Assembly: GCF_000165425.1 (NCBI RefSeq)
Contig: NW_001799166.1
Location: 436,459 to 500,458 of the forward strand
DNA length: 64,000 nucleotides
Source of the DNA: Paramecium tetraurelia
Taxonomy: Eukaryota > Ciliophora > Oligohymenophorea > Peniculida > Parameciidae
Direction of reading: 5' to 3'
The notes beneath the pieces were generated by a model, which saw only the letters and a program-made list of their open reading frames with translations, ran no database searches and had not been told where the DNA came from. Every line of letters begins with the position of its first letter. The first letter of the stretch is position 1. The translations under genes and the position numbers were made by a program. Shown here piece after piece: positions 24,726-35,572 of the stretch.

Positions 24726-25046
24726 ATGCAAGTTCAATCACCAAATTTCAAGATGAAACAAATGATTCCTCTTAGTTTACATTAGAAATATCTTATTGAA
24801 GATGAACCTAATGACGAAATTTTTGAAAATCAGAACACAAAAATTCAGTTTAACGAAAGAATGATTGTTTGTAGTTACAAGCCTTGGCAAAACATTAACT
24901 AATTTCAAAAAACTATCCAAAAATTAAAAGTATACAATGATATCGATTGGATTAACCCTTCTCTTAGTGAAAGATCTCATAAACCTTCTCGATCAATTTT
25001 GAAGAATTCATTTCAATCTAAGCTTGAATTCTCCTCTGAAAGTTGA
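24726..25046 (+). CDS. Small protein with PP1-docking-like KIQF and SILK motifs
   Basis: Intronless 106-aa frame, MQVQSPNF... to TGA 25044-25046. Two short motifs stand out: KIQF at residues 39-42, which fits the RVxF pattern ([K/R][V/I]xF), and SILK at residues 90-93, preceded by Ser/Arg. Both are known protein phosphatase 1 docking motifs, although in known regulators SILK usually lies N-terminal to RVxF and here the order is reversed. The rest is hydrophilic and likely disordered. Family unknown; PP1 binding is a hypothesis. Confidence 0.5.
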
Positions 25047-25386
25047 TTACATTATATATATTTACTTTATATAACTACAATTTAAGTTATATTCAAGGAA
25101 TACTTGGTATAAAAATTATGATACAATCTCGTAATAAAAACGAGCTTTCTTGAAGCCAAATCTATTTAAAAACCTTAGTTAAAACAAATAGTTTGGATTA
25201 AGGGAAAAAGGAACTGTAAAACCTATTTGAGTACAGAGCGAAAGAATAATGACATTTCAGTTGAACTTAATAATTAATACCCTATTATTAATTTAAATAA
25301 ATGCTTGACAATTCTCATATTTTTTAATAAACATTTTTAAAAATCGTTAATTTGCATATTAATGAATTTAATATAAAATAGTTTGT
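25047..25386. other. Convergent intergenic region
   Basis: About 340 bp between the 3' ends of two convergent genes. A short hairpin CTCGT...ACGAG (about 25127-25143) is visible; no gene or RNA is assigned. Confidence 0.4.
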
Positions 25387-26267
25387 TCAAAATTCAGGCA
25401 TATAAAACCCTATCAATAGACTAATGAAGGCTATTACAATTAATTGAAACATAGTAAATTTGACTTGATCATCCTTCTCCTCTTCAAATGGAATGTTCTA
25501 TTTTGCTTTAAAAAGAACTATCTATTTGTTCAATTCTCTTGTCTCATTTATAAGAGCTTATTGCTGATCCTACAGATTCACTATAGTTTATTCCATTTAA
25601 AAGTTTTAAGATATCTGCATAGAATCCTTTTGTTTTCGTTAACTAATCATAGATTTCAAAACTGCCGAAGCAGGAGTGCCTTCTCCATTTTACATTTATG
25701 AAATATGCGAAGTAAACATGGGGATTCTTCTGTCGCTTGGTAAAGTAATCTGCGAATCACTATTAGTACTTTGAAGATAATACATAAGAGACTGTTTCAG
25801 ATTGAATAAAGTCTGATACTTGGAGAATGATTGAGGGAAGGTCTTTGATCTAATCCTTGAGCAATTTAAATTGATCCATTATTTCATATTAGTCCTTTAT
25901 TTCCTAAGGCTTATCAATATTCATTGAGACTATCCTGACTTTAACAGCCTCTAAAATTACAAACAGCACATACTATCAAAAATGGGCTCCTTGGTTATCA
26001 ATTTGATTGTTTTGCTCTCACCTATCTTTAGTATTCCAACGAAGGGATACGATTTAATTTGTTCTGCAGCTGTGGACATGACCTTGAATGCCAAACTCCT
26101 AAGATGCATGTATTACATAATTACTGATTATTCTCAACAGGATTCTTAATCTTAATATGAGAAATCCAAATTTTGTCGTTGTTAGACAAGGTTTTGTGTT
26201 TAAAACTTAAGACAGGGTTTTGTGCATGTGGATGCTCCAAGATTAAATACGGTTTCTAATCATTCAT
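25387..26267 (-). CDS. Tail-anchored MSP-domain (VAP-like) protein
   Basis: ATG 26265-26267; TGA 25387-25389; introns include a 26-nt one near 26120. The N-terminal 125 residues form an MSP domain: LSFKHKTLSNNDKIWISHIKIKNP, then after splicing FKVMSTAAEQIKSYPFVGILKIGESKTIKLI, matching the VAFKVKTT...P..G.I.PGES pattern of VAPs. The extreme C-terminus is a single hydrophobic segment, FQLIVIAFISLLIGFYMPEF, placed as a tail anchor. VAPs sit in the ER membrane and recruit FFAT-motif proteins at contact sites; VPS13, encoded downstream here, is a known VAP partner in other eukaryotes. A spacer with coiled-coil character lies between. Confidence 0.8.
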
Positions 26268-26290
26268 AATATAAAATAATTTATTTAATT

Positions 26291-27184
26291 ATGTCTAACA
26301 ACATATTTGATACAGACTTCAGTTTATCAAGGAAGTTCAAAATTCGAGTGAAAGGAAATGGTTAGGTGTCTCATACAATCAATTCATCAAAAAAGAATCT
26401 TAAATAATCCACTTCATTTTCTGTTCCAATACTCCAAGAAATAATTGAAGGCGAAAAAAAACCATAAACAAAATTAAATTATTCATTTCAAGGAAAAGAG
26501 GAAGTACTTAATAGAAAAATATAAGAGCACTACCTCTACATTTTATTATAATTTCAGCAAAACCTTAGATTTCGAACTTAATTTTAGTAATTATGGAGAC
26601 AAATTAAGATTTTACATTCACAAATCATTTAAAATATAGGATAATGAATTCTCTTTATGTAAACCTAAATACTAAATAATTCATAGCCTAAAGAATAGAT
26701 AATCAGAGTCTCCATTTTCAATAAAAACTTTCAAGGAAAATTGAAAATTAACACTTTGACTTATCTGGTGACATGGAATTCGATTTTGTTAAAAAATCGT
26801 TCAAATTTTAGACCTTGCACTTTAATTATAAATTTAATGACAAGAAAAAATTGATATCATTTCGAAGTTCATTTTTGAAAGGAAGAAATTGCGAATTGGA
26901 ATATTAAAAATTTATTAATAAGAATTTGAGTGCTGGATTTCAGATTTCACTCGATTCTCATAAGCATTTTCATAGTCTAATAGGTTTATAAAAATAGATT
27001 AGAAACCTATAAATTTGCGGTGTTTATAACGTTAACAAAAAGAGTCTTGCAGTTAGTTTAATTTAGAAGTATAGCAAAATGTAATAATTTTGGAGACTTT
27101 AGGTTAGAATTTCGAATGGCTAGTAGGATACCTTTCAGTAACAAGGATTATCCTTTCGGATTTGCAGTGAAATTGAACATTTGA
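26291..27184 (+). CDS. Possible mitochondrial porin-like beta-barrel protein
   Basis: MSNNIFDTDF start at 26291, 23 bp from the divergent MSP-gene start; TGA 27182-27184; at least two short introns. From about 26760 on, the sequence alternates polar and hydrophobic residues in segments of 8-11 residues (LHFNYKFND, LISFRSSFLKG, LSAGFQISLDS, KSLAVSLIQKY) and ends FGFAVKLNI, like the last strand of VDAC/Tom40 proteins. No Tom40 or VDAC motif is firmly identified, so the barrel is inferred from pattern only. N-terminal 80 residues are basic and disordered. Confidence 0.5.
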
Positions 27185-27277
27185 CATATTTGTTGACTTT
27201 TATTTAATCAACATAAATATATCAAAAAATATAAATAATCAATATATATATTATTATCTATTTTATTTTAAATTGTG

Positions 27278-29194
27278 ATGTCAGATAATCTTTAGGTGAA
27301 ATAGAGAAGAAGAAATTCACCTTAAGAAGGTGACTAGGACATTGCTTAAAGATACGAAAATAAATATAATAAAATTCAAAGGTATGAAATCTTTAATAAG
27401 AAGAAATGATTTGTAAGCGTATGTTTAATAGCCTAAAATCAAACGTAATAGGGATGATCAAATAGAAGATCCTTAAGAAGATGATGATGAGAATTAATCT
27501 GATAAGTTTGGTGGCTTCGTTTTCACAAAAACCAAAAGTATAATACACCTATTTTAAATTAGACGAACCCAAAAAGTAGTACATCTATGAGCCTAAAAAA
27601 CAATAGCCCCCTTAGCAATAAAAGAAAGAATATCAACCAAAAAAGGATTAACAACCCAAGAAGAAACCTGAAAAGAAAGGGAATAAGTACTAACCATAAT
27701 TTCAATAATAGTACAAATTTATTGTAATAAAATAGAAAAGAAATATCTATTTAATAATTAGGCGAGTTAGAAAAACTACAATAGCATCTGATAAATTGTG
27801 GCATTTCTATCACTTAAAATTAAGAGAACTATGATTCTGAATTGGTTTTGCCTCCTGATTTTAATAAGCCATTATCTATCCCTAATTAGCCAATGGTAGC
27901 ACCTCCACCAGGCTTAATAGATAAAGACAAGTCTTCTGATTTCGTGGATATCTTAAATTAATTGTAAGATAATGACTCTGATGGCTAAATGAATTATGAT
28001 CAGCATTTTTCATCCTCAGTTCTTACTAGAGGAGCCTTTCCTATTTAGAACTAACCATTAAATTAATTTAATAATTAAAAATTACTCCCTAACAATAATC
28101 AAAATTTTCCAAATAACTCAAATGATTAGAAAAACAAAGAAAAAAAGAAGAAAAATAAGAAGAAAAAGCCCAAAAGCAATAAAAATTAACAAGACATGGC
28201 CATGATAAACAATTAAAATGACTTTATGAACTAAAATTCTGCTGAAATCTTTGATCCTTTCAAAGTTGCACCATTTTCATTTCCATAATAATAAATGGGT
28301 CGAAACAATTTACCGGATCCTCTCAATATTTCAGGCCCAACCTTTACAGCCCCATTAGGATTTGCCCCACCTGGGATGATGGGTTTGGGTCCTCAAATTG
28401 CACCATTCAATTCAAATCTCTTAGGAGCCCCATAATCTCTTGGATTTCCTCCTGGTCCTACCTTGGGAATGGAACCTTTAGAACCTACTTTCCCCATGGG
28501 ACCTAATATTGGATCTATGAGAATGAATCAAATGATGCCTCCTAAATTCAATCAAATGCCTAATATGCCTAATATGGCTCAAATGCCTAACATGCCACAA
28601 ATGCCTAACATGCCTAACATGCATTAAATGCCTATGCCCATTTAAATGGCTCCTCCTCCTTCAATGAAAAAGTAATCTCATAAAAATCATATGATGATGC
28701 AACCTCCTCCAAATTAATTTGATGGTCAAGTATATTGTCCTCCTATGATGCCTCCACCTATGGGAAATCATTTTTCAGACTTTCCTCCAACAATGCCTAT
28801 GGGATAGTAATTCCCTCCAAATTTAATGAACTCTGGTCCAATTTTGGGAATGCCTCCTATGATGCAATATGATGATGATTTTGATTAGAATTGGATGCAA
28901 AATGATGGAATGCTTTAAATGCCAACTCCCATTTAAGTGTTTTCTAATCAAAATTTCCCTAATCTATCATAAGTCTAGCATCCAGATTCATATTTATAAG
29001 AACCTGAAAAATTCATTCCTTAAACAAAAAAGATGAATGAAATGAAAAATGGAAATGATATCAATTTTGATCAATTCAATTAACCGTTTCAAAATAATGA
29101 TGGATAACCAAGATAACGAAAGTAATTTTTTATTTATATATATTTTAGAAAATTAAATTTGAATTCTAAACCATTTTATCCAGCAAACCCTTGA
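27278..29194 (+). CDS. Disordered Q/N/P/M-rich protein with C-terminal PAM2-like motif and PPGL-type GYF ligands
   Basis: ATG 27278; several 23-27-nt introns; last intron at about 29122-29148; TGA 29192-29194. About 600 aa, almost wholly low complexity: an N-terminal R/K/E region, a KKQQPPQQQKK stretch, a lysine run (about 28140-28190), then proline/methionine/asparagine-rich sequence. APPPGL (27900) and APPGMM fit the PPG-hydrophobic ligand of GYF domains. The last exon ends KLNLNSKPFYPANP, which fits the PAM2 pattern (LNxNAxxFxP) recognised by the MLLE domain of poly(A)-binding protein. I infer a role in mRNA translation or decay; no folded domain such as LSm or La is visible. Confidence 0.65.
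28555..28637 (+). repeat. Short tandem Met-Pro-Asn/Gln coding repeat
   Basis: Nine- and eighteen-base units of the type CCT-AAC/AAT-ATG and CAA-ATG repeat about nine times, encoding MPNMPNMAQMPNMPQMPNMP-like peptide within the disordered protein. Synonymous differences between units show it is not a very recent expansion. Confidence 0.8.
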
Positions 29195-29285
29195 CTGTAA
29201 GAATCCCCATTGTTTAATAATTATATATAAATTAATATTATTAAACCCAATCAATTCAGAAATGTTATAAATATAAAATAATATA

Positions 29286-30071
29286 ATGGAGGATCCCAGT
29301 TCAATTAGAGAAACTGTAACTTTTATTTTTGAAAATTGACTAGTCTCATTAGAAGATCTAAGAAACAAAGAGAAAGATCAAAGAGTTCTAACAGTATTTG
29401 TCACAATAAATTGTTGAATGTGAAAAGGAATAAGAGAAAAAAAACTTATAAAAAATACGAAATGAATTAGCAAAGAAACATCATAAAAATAGATTTTCAA
29501 GTTTTACTAATTCAATGCATCGTCCCTCATTCATTTATTAGATCAAGGAGAATGAATTATTTGATAATAAATCAGTTTTTATTAATAAGGAGATTCCACA
29601 ATTAACAAATCTCTAAAGGTCATTATTGATCTCTCCTGAGAGAAACTAGAATCCATCATATAGTATCAAATTTAATTATAGTAGTAAAACATTAATTAGA
29701 TAGACCAACAAATAAATAAAAAAGTGAATTTCCTGCTGTAAGGAAGAGATTCTTAAGCTAATAAGAGATTGATCGTATCGAATTTTGGGATAGGAATTTC
29801 AGTCAGTTACAAGAAATAGAATAGAAAGAAGTAAATAAATTAGATAAATTAATAGAAATGTAGTCTGTTAATTGGCAAAATTAAAAAGCAGCTCTTAGAA
29901 TAAAGGGAAGTGAAGGTATTTAAACCTACTGATCAATGTTTAAGATATTTTGATAAGAACATCTCCCTAATATCTGAAACTTTAATAACTTGCAGATAAT
30001 TTAGTAAAGAAATAGGTCTACCAAAAATAAAAGAACCTAAAGTTTGGATCCCTACTAACAATCATTTTTGA
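29286..30071 (+). CDS. Coiled-coil hypothetical protein
   Basis: ATG 29286; TGA 30069-30071. A 28-nt intron after the ninth to tenth codon and another near 29720-29755 are needed. The first part is strongly helical and charged (KRKIKEFQQYLSQQIVECEKEQEKK). A Ser-rich linker follows, then a second helical part, and the C-terminus reads LPKIKEPKVWIPTNNHF. About 240 aa. No family recognised; the exact second splice is uncertain because two frames are open there. Confidence 0.5.
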
Positions 30072-30308
30072 GAAATTAATTTAATAATTTATGTTTGAAA
30101 ATAGTCTCAAATTTGAATAATTTCATTATTATCTCTCTTTCAAATATTCTTTAGATTATAAAGGATCTATTTTAATTTATTTGTTATATTAGAATTCTTC
30201 TTTACCTAGAATAATAATTTTCAGCACATTATAATTAAACAAAAATTTCACTTATATCTTTTAATTTAAAAATATTAATTATTCAATAATAATACTTATA
30301 TTATTTAA

Positions 30309-30773
30309 TCATTTTAAATTTTCATCTACCTATAAATGATTATTTCTCAATTCTACTAATTAATCTAATTTTTAATAAAGTTCCAAAAATTAGTTATTTA
30401 ATTTAGCTTAAGATCTTTTATCATTGCTTTATTCTGGAATAAAGCATAATTGTTTAAAATTACTGACTGAATTTTTATAAGTGAAATAGAATTTAGTTTA
30501 TTTGTTATCTAAGGAGCATAATTTGATTGACTTTATTTTAATTATTTTCTCTTCTTTTTTTTTACTTTTGAACATATCTACAATATAATTTGTTAAATAC
30601 TAGAGCAAAGAAGAATGAGAGAATAGGGTATTATTCTAATGATTGATATAGATGATTCGAATGTCAAAATAATCAATACCAATTAATACTTGATATTGCT
30701 ATCTCTACTTTAATTGCATCAATTAAAACTCTTAATAAGAATATAATGAAGATAAATAATTTATTGATTCCAT
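30309..30773 (-). CDS. Small ORF directly abutting the upstream gene, or its continuation
   Basis: 154 codons without TGA from ATG 30771-30773 to TGA 30309-30311. The start lies 2 nt after the TGA of the preceding gene on the same strand and in a different frame. The product (MESINYLSSLYSYQEF...) is helical and charged with a C-terminal coiled-coil-like end (FLELYQKLDQLVELRNN). I found no GT...AG intron of normal size that would fuse the two frames. It could be the 3' exon of the upstream gene, a separate gene, or chance. Confidence 0.35.
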
Positions 30774-30775
30774 TT

Positions 30776-32142
30776 TCAGTTGCGAATCTTGTTGATTACA
30801 CAAGAGATAAATCCATCTTCATAATAATTTGTTTATTTGAAATTTGAAAATTTCCTACCTAAATCCATTAGATTTGGTGTTTGATATTCGATTCTATATT
30901 TTTTTTCCAAAACTAACCAATGAATCGGCAATTAATTAACAGGAGTATTCAAGCTTAATGGGCCAATACCTGTATGGATACATGGGTATTTTAATCTTAA
31001 AAAGTATTCTTTGTGAGATCTTTGGCTCTTCAGTCCATTATTGAACGAATCAAATACATTCTCAATTCTTGAATTATTGAGACACTTCATTTATAATTTA
31101 GACTGAGTTTAAGCATCTTCTATTAATAATATGATATATTCAGGAAATAATTCATATGTTTATTTAAGAGTTTAAAGATCTATCCCAAAGGTTAGTTAAC
31201 AAGTTTAGTTTACAACAATATCTACTTATTTACAACTCAAAACAACTGGGTAATCAATAGTGATAGTTTTATCTTCATAATCAGAGTAAGAATGTTCAAC
31301 CTAGAATGAAATTGCTCTCTTTATAGTTAATATTCTTATCATACTTCATTGCAGCTGGCTCTTCTAACAGCAATAATATCTTCTTCATTTTGAATAACAC
31401 TTTTTGCTCTTTATATAGGTCTTCTGAAGCGATCTTCATCTATTTCGAATTGATCCTCTAAAGTCTCCAATTGATAAGCTAGAGTGTAATTCTTGAATTC
31501 AAATAAATTTTAATCAAACTTCCTTTCAAGAGTGTACTCTTTTAATGCAAGTACAATAAATTCTATTGCAGTCATCTCTTTTTCAATAAATAGGACTTTT
31601 GAGAGATTAGTTCTAAAGTACTTAACTTAAATAGTTCGAAGATGTGATTTTCCAAATTGGTTGATATTATTGGTAATAATTGATTTTTATTTTCTTATTT
31701 TTTCAAAATTATTAACTATTGCTTAATTCGCTCGCTTTAAAAATATTTTTGACCCATTTTGTTTTGCAAAAGATCCAAAATCTTTCTTAAAAGCAGTCTG
31801 ACTTCTTTTCGTCAGTCTTTTTATTTGTTTAACGTTTATCTATTTGTTTTCTTAAATTTACTGTTCTGGTTATATGATTATTGGTTGATTAGTATGTATT
31901 TGATTTTGTTATGATGAACTGCCTTATGATTCTTAAATGGAAGCTCTTCTGCAGAATAATTATGTTTTGACTAATTTCTATTTAGTTATGTCTACTTCTT
32001 AGTCTGATTCTTCAATATTTATAAACAGTAGAGTTTCATTTTAAACAAACTAAAACTATTGCAACAATTCATTTTGATATTCGAATGTTGATTGTGCACT
32101 TTGACTAAGAATATCTCTACCTTCGAATTGATAATTTTCCAT
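30776..32142 (-). CDS. Hypothetical protein, Q-rich N-terminus
   Basis: ATG 32140-32142 (MENYQFEGRDIL); TGA at 30776-30778; a 26-nt intron near 31330-31355 restores a frame that would otherwise stop. About 446 aa. The N-terminal 120 residues are Q/N/S-rich; the middle is basic and helical. The C-terminal half looks folded, with mixed strands (TITIDYPVVLSCKQVDIVVN, LKYPCIHTGIGPLSLNTPVN). No family recognised. The true 3' end is uncertain (see the adjoining ORF). Confidence 0.6.
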
Positions 32143-32174
32143 AAAATATTCCTTTTAATTATTTAATTAAGAAA

Positions 32175-32556
32175 ATGGATAAATTGTCATAATTAATAAA
32201 TGTACTCCTTTGTAAATAAATTTTTATCCTTTCAAGACAAATTAATAAAATAGTTTCAAGAGATTATAAAAAAGAGAGCTAATTTAAAGAATTAGCTAAA
32301 TAAAATTGAATCCTATTCATAAGTCTAATTAACTTATCAGATAATAGGCACAATACTAAAATTATTTATTCCAAATTATTCCTAAATAAAGAAAGAATTA
32401 CCTAAACTAAATTACAACCAAAATAATAATTTACAATATAATCCATATAAATTTATTGTTACTAGAATAAATAATGTTTTATTTTATTTACAAAATTATA
32501 AAATAAATCAATATCTCATACCACTTAAAACCCTAAAAAGAACTAAAAAACAATGA
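32175..32556 (+). CDS. Small hypothetical protein
   Basis: ATG 32175 with a 25-nt intron (about 32212-32236) or ATG 32200 without it; both lead into the same frame ending at TGA 32554-32556, about 118 aa. The frame is helical and basic with a proline-containing middle (KLFIPNYSQIKKELPKLNY). It starts about 32 bp from the divergent gene start on the left. No family recognised. Confidence 0.5.
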
Positions 32557-32692
32557 ATCTAACTTGTGTTCTATTGTCCAATACATAGAATTAAAAATGG
32601 GGAATTCTTATATTAAGTTGAATATTAAGGACATTATAATATCATAAAAGGAGTTTGATTAGATTGTTAATATATTTTTTATATTTTACATT

Positions 32693-34243
32693 TCATAATG
32701 TGATTGTTCTTCCGTCTGTTATAATACCCCAACCAATCAATCTAAATTTATTGTTTAATCTTCTGCTGAATGCCACTTTCTCTTACAAACCAGTGCATAC
32801 TGGATTATTGAGAGCCACTCTCATTATTTTCTAATAAAATGAATATTAATGATACATCTTCTCTGACTTCAATGACTCTTCCTGGTGTTTCATTTGACAA
32901 GACATTGAATTTCAACATTTCATCTTATTAAATCTTGGCGATCTTTTGGGTTTTTCCATCCTGTTATTGAGCACCAACGACTGAGACCATCAAATAATAA
33001 TTGATCTAAATAATATGTTATATACTATCTTACTTCTAATTCTCTATAGAGTTCAGGTAATTATTTAGGGAATCCCAAAACGCATCCGACTAGATTGTCG
33101 TTACGAGTCAAGGATGGATCAATCAATAATCCAACACCAATAAGTCCTCCTGGGACAGCATAGACTAATTCATTTTATTCAGCATAGAGAGAGACAACTC
33201 TGGTAGTAATAGGATGCCAAGTAGTTTGATTTCCATTCTTAGATTGTCTTCCTGGTCTGATTTCAACTTCATCTCCAACTGAGAGGATTCCCTAAAGGAT
33301 TGAACCTCCTACTACACCTCCATGTAAGTTTTCTGGTTTTTCACCAGGCTTATTGACATCAAAGGATCTATAATTATAAATATATGTATTACCTAATAAT
33401 GATCATTTTGGGTGGTACTTGCAATTATCTATCTGGGATGGGGAAAAAGTTGCAAATTTATTAGAGAACACAATCAATATTGTACTTCAATTGAGCGGAC
33501 ACTGGTATGATGGGTGAATCTTCTGCGATGGTTCCTTTGATAAATCTCGTAATTTCTTCGTAATTTCTGAGAGCAGCCTTGCTTCATTATTAATGAAATT
33601 ACCTGTTGATCTCTAAAGATAATATCTACTTTGTTTTGGATGACGATGACATATTTCAATTTAGTGATGACCAAGGCAACCAGATGTTCTTGAGTTTGAG
33701 GTTGAGGACAAGGCATGTTGGCAGCTACAATGAGTAATGCGCAATCCATGACAGCAGCACCAGTTAACATTGTTGACATCAGAATATCATGTCCTGGACA
33801 ATCGACAAAGGATATGTGTCTGACTAAAGTCATCACTTCCTTGCATAATTCGCATTGAGCATTGTCTTCCTTCTCGCTCGAAAAGGATTAATAGCATTGA
33901 GGTTCAGGACATTTTGGACATTTAAAGATTTTCGCATTGGCATAGCCCAATCTAATTGTGATGTTTCTGACTCTCTCTTATCTGAAACGCACAGTGCTTT
34001 AAAGTATTAGCATGTCAAATACTTAATAGTTGATACAGATCTCACTAGAGTGGACTTTCCATGAGCCACATGTCCGATTGTACCCACGTTGATTGTAGCC
34101 TATCTACTAATTACTTCTTGAGAATTGGGAGTCAAACTTGGTATTTGTTCATAACTTTATTTCAACAGATGTGGTTATCGTTTCATCAAATCGTCAACTT
34201 CCTTGTCTGTCAAACGTAGAGGTCCTCTTGTAAATGTTTCCAT
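32693..34243 (-). CDS. EIF2S3: Translation initiation factor eIF2 gamma subunit
   Basis: Start [20 protein letters not shown] at 34243; end [13 protein letters not shown] then TGA 32693-32695; several short introns (about 34010, 33590, 33390, 33020). GTPase motifs are clear: G1 in [18 protein letters not shown]3 in [14 protein letters not shown]4 in QNKVD. The insert with paired cysteines ([10 protein letters not shown]... and QCELCKE, about 33840-33930) is the zinc-binding knuckle typical of eIF2-gamma. [10 protein letters not shown] is also characteristic. With alpha and beta subunits it delivers initiator Met-tRNA to the 40S ribosome. Highly conserved and confidently named. Confidence 0.95.
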
Positions 34244-34579
34244 GAATTAATTTTCTTTAATATTAAATAAAAATATTTATGCAAAATAAATAGGCATTCC
34301 ACTTTCTTAATAGAATCTCAATGGGTATTTCAAAGACCAATTATGAAGTCTTATAAAGGATTTGATGGCAATATTAAAATTTGTTTGTGTTTGGATATCT
34401 GAGTTTCATAGTTTGATTGATAGTTTTATTAGGATCAAGAATTGGATTAGAAGTGGTTGATAAATTGTCAACTAATTTCTACCTTAATTTTACGACTGAA
34501 TATCTAAGTTAGGTATGAACTCCGTATTAATTATTAAAGTGCAAATAGAAATTATTTTTAATTTAATTTTTGAAGTAAA
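34244..34579. other. Intergenic with a possible small membrane-protein gene
   Basis: A + strand frame beginning near ATG 34278 contains NLFVFGYL, and with a 21-nt intron (about 34402-34422) continues as ILLGSRIGLEVVDKLSTNF to TGA 34516-34518. It needs a further unexplained join over one TGA near 34358. A small organelle membrane protein is possible but not shown. Confidence 0.25.
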
Positions 34580-35288
34580 ATGTTTTCGTAAGCTTTCAGA
34601 AGAGGTCAACAACCTTTACAATAGTAACAACAACCCATGAATATTTCGTTCCACAAGTACAGAACTTCAGTTATTTAGTTAATTGCAAGCCCAACAAACA
34701 AAATCCTTTTCATAAACCCAATATGAAAAGGAGAACATTAGCTAATTCCTTGGTTCAACTAAGAGACAGAATCTGAATGAATCTTTCTATTAGGAACAAC
34801 AAGTACCTCAAATATCGGAAGTGTATAGAATTTTAGAGCAACTGCAACAAATGATGGTAGTCAAGTTCAATGACTTCTAAAATGTCATAAATGATCAAGA
34901 AAAAGCAATACGACCTTTGATTGAGTAAAACACTCAACTCAATAACCAATTAACCAATGTTCTTCAACAAAGTGAGAAGGTGCTGTCACAACTCACAATT
35001 AATTTGGAGAAGAGTGATTAGATTAATAAAAGGAATTAAAAAAAGAAGAGCAGTGAGTGTTCAGAGGGTGATCTCGGGGCAGTCCAATAGTTGCTCAAGA
35101 CTTTGGATGACCGACTGAACAATTTGTCAAATGAAGTAGAGTTGATAGCAGAAACCAACAATAGATTCCAGGTGCATGTTATGGAGATCGTCAATATAGA
35201 TAAATTGGAGCATCGTGAAAACATGCAGAGAGTCTTACAAGAGATGGATAAGGCAAAAAGATCCATATCTAAGAAAATAAGGCGTTGA
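34580..35288 (+). CDS. Coiled-coil hypothetical protein
   Basis: ATG 34580 (MFSQAFRRGQQPLQ), one 22-nt intron near 34658-34679, TGA 35286-35288; about 228 aa. After a Q-rich N-terminus the protein is almost entirely alpha-helical with leucine heptads (VYRILEQLQQMMVVKF, LIEQNTQLNNQLTNVLQQ, LLKTLDDRLNNLSNEVELI). It ends in a basic KKIRR. No named family; likely structural or scaffold. Confidence 0.6.
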
Positions 35289-35572
35289 GTTTTTGATATT
35301 ATATATATATATATTCACCATTATTAAGGAGATTTTAATTGAAGTAGTACTGTAATATCTTTTCTTGCAATTTAAGGAGTGCAAATTTAAATGAAGAACT
35401 AGGTAGTACGAAGGTAATGTAGTACATAATTTAATTAACCACAAAGCGGGGGAATTGAAATTTACTAATTGAATATTTATAACTGACGATTATCTATAGA
35501 GATGATGAGATTGAATTTTAGAATTAGATGATTCGGTAAGTAGTAAGTTGTTTGTGAATTAATATATATTAA

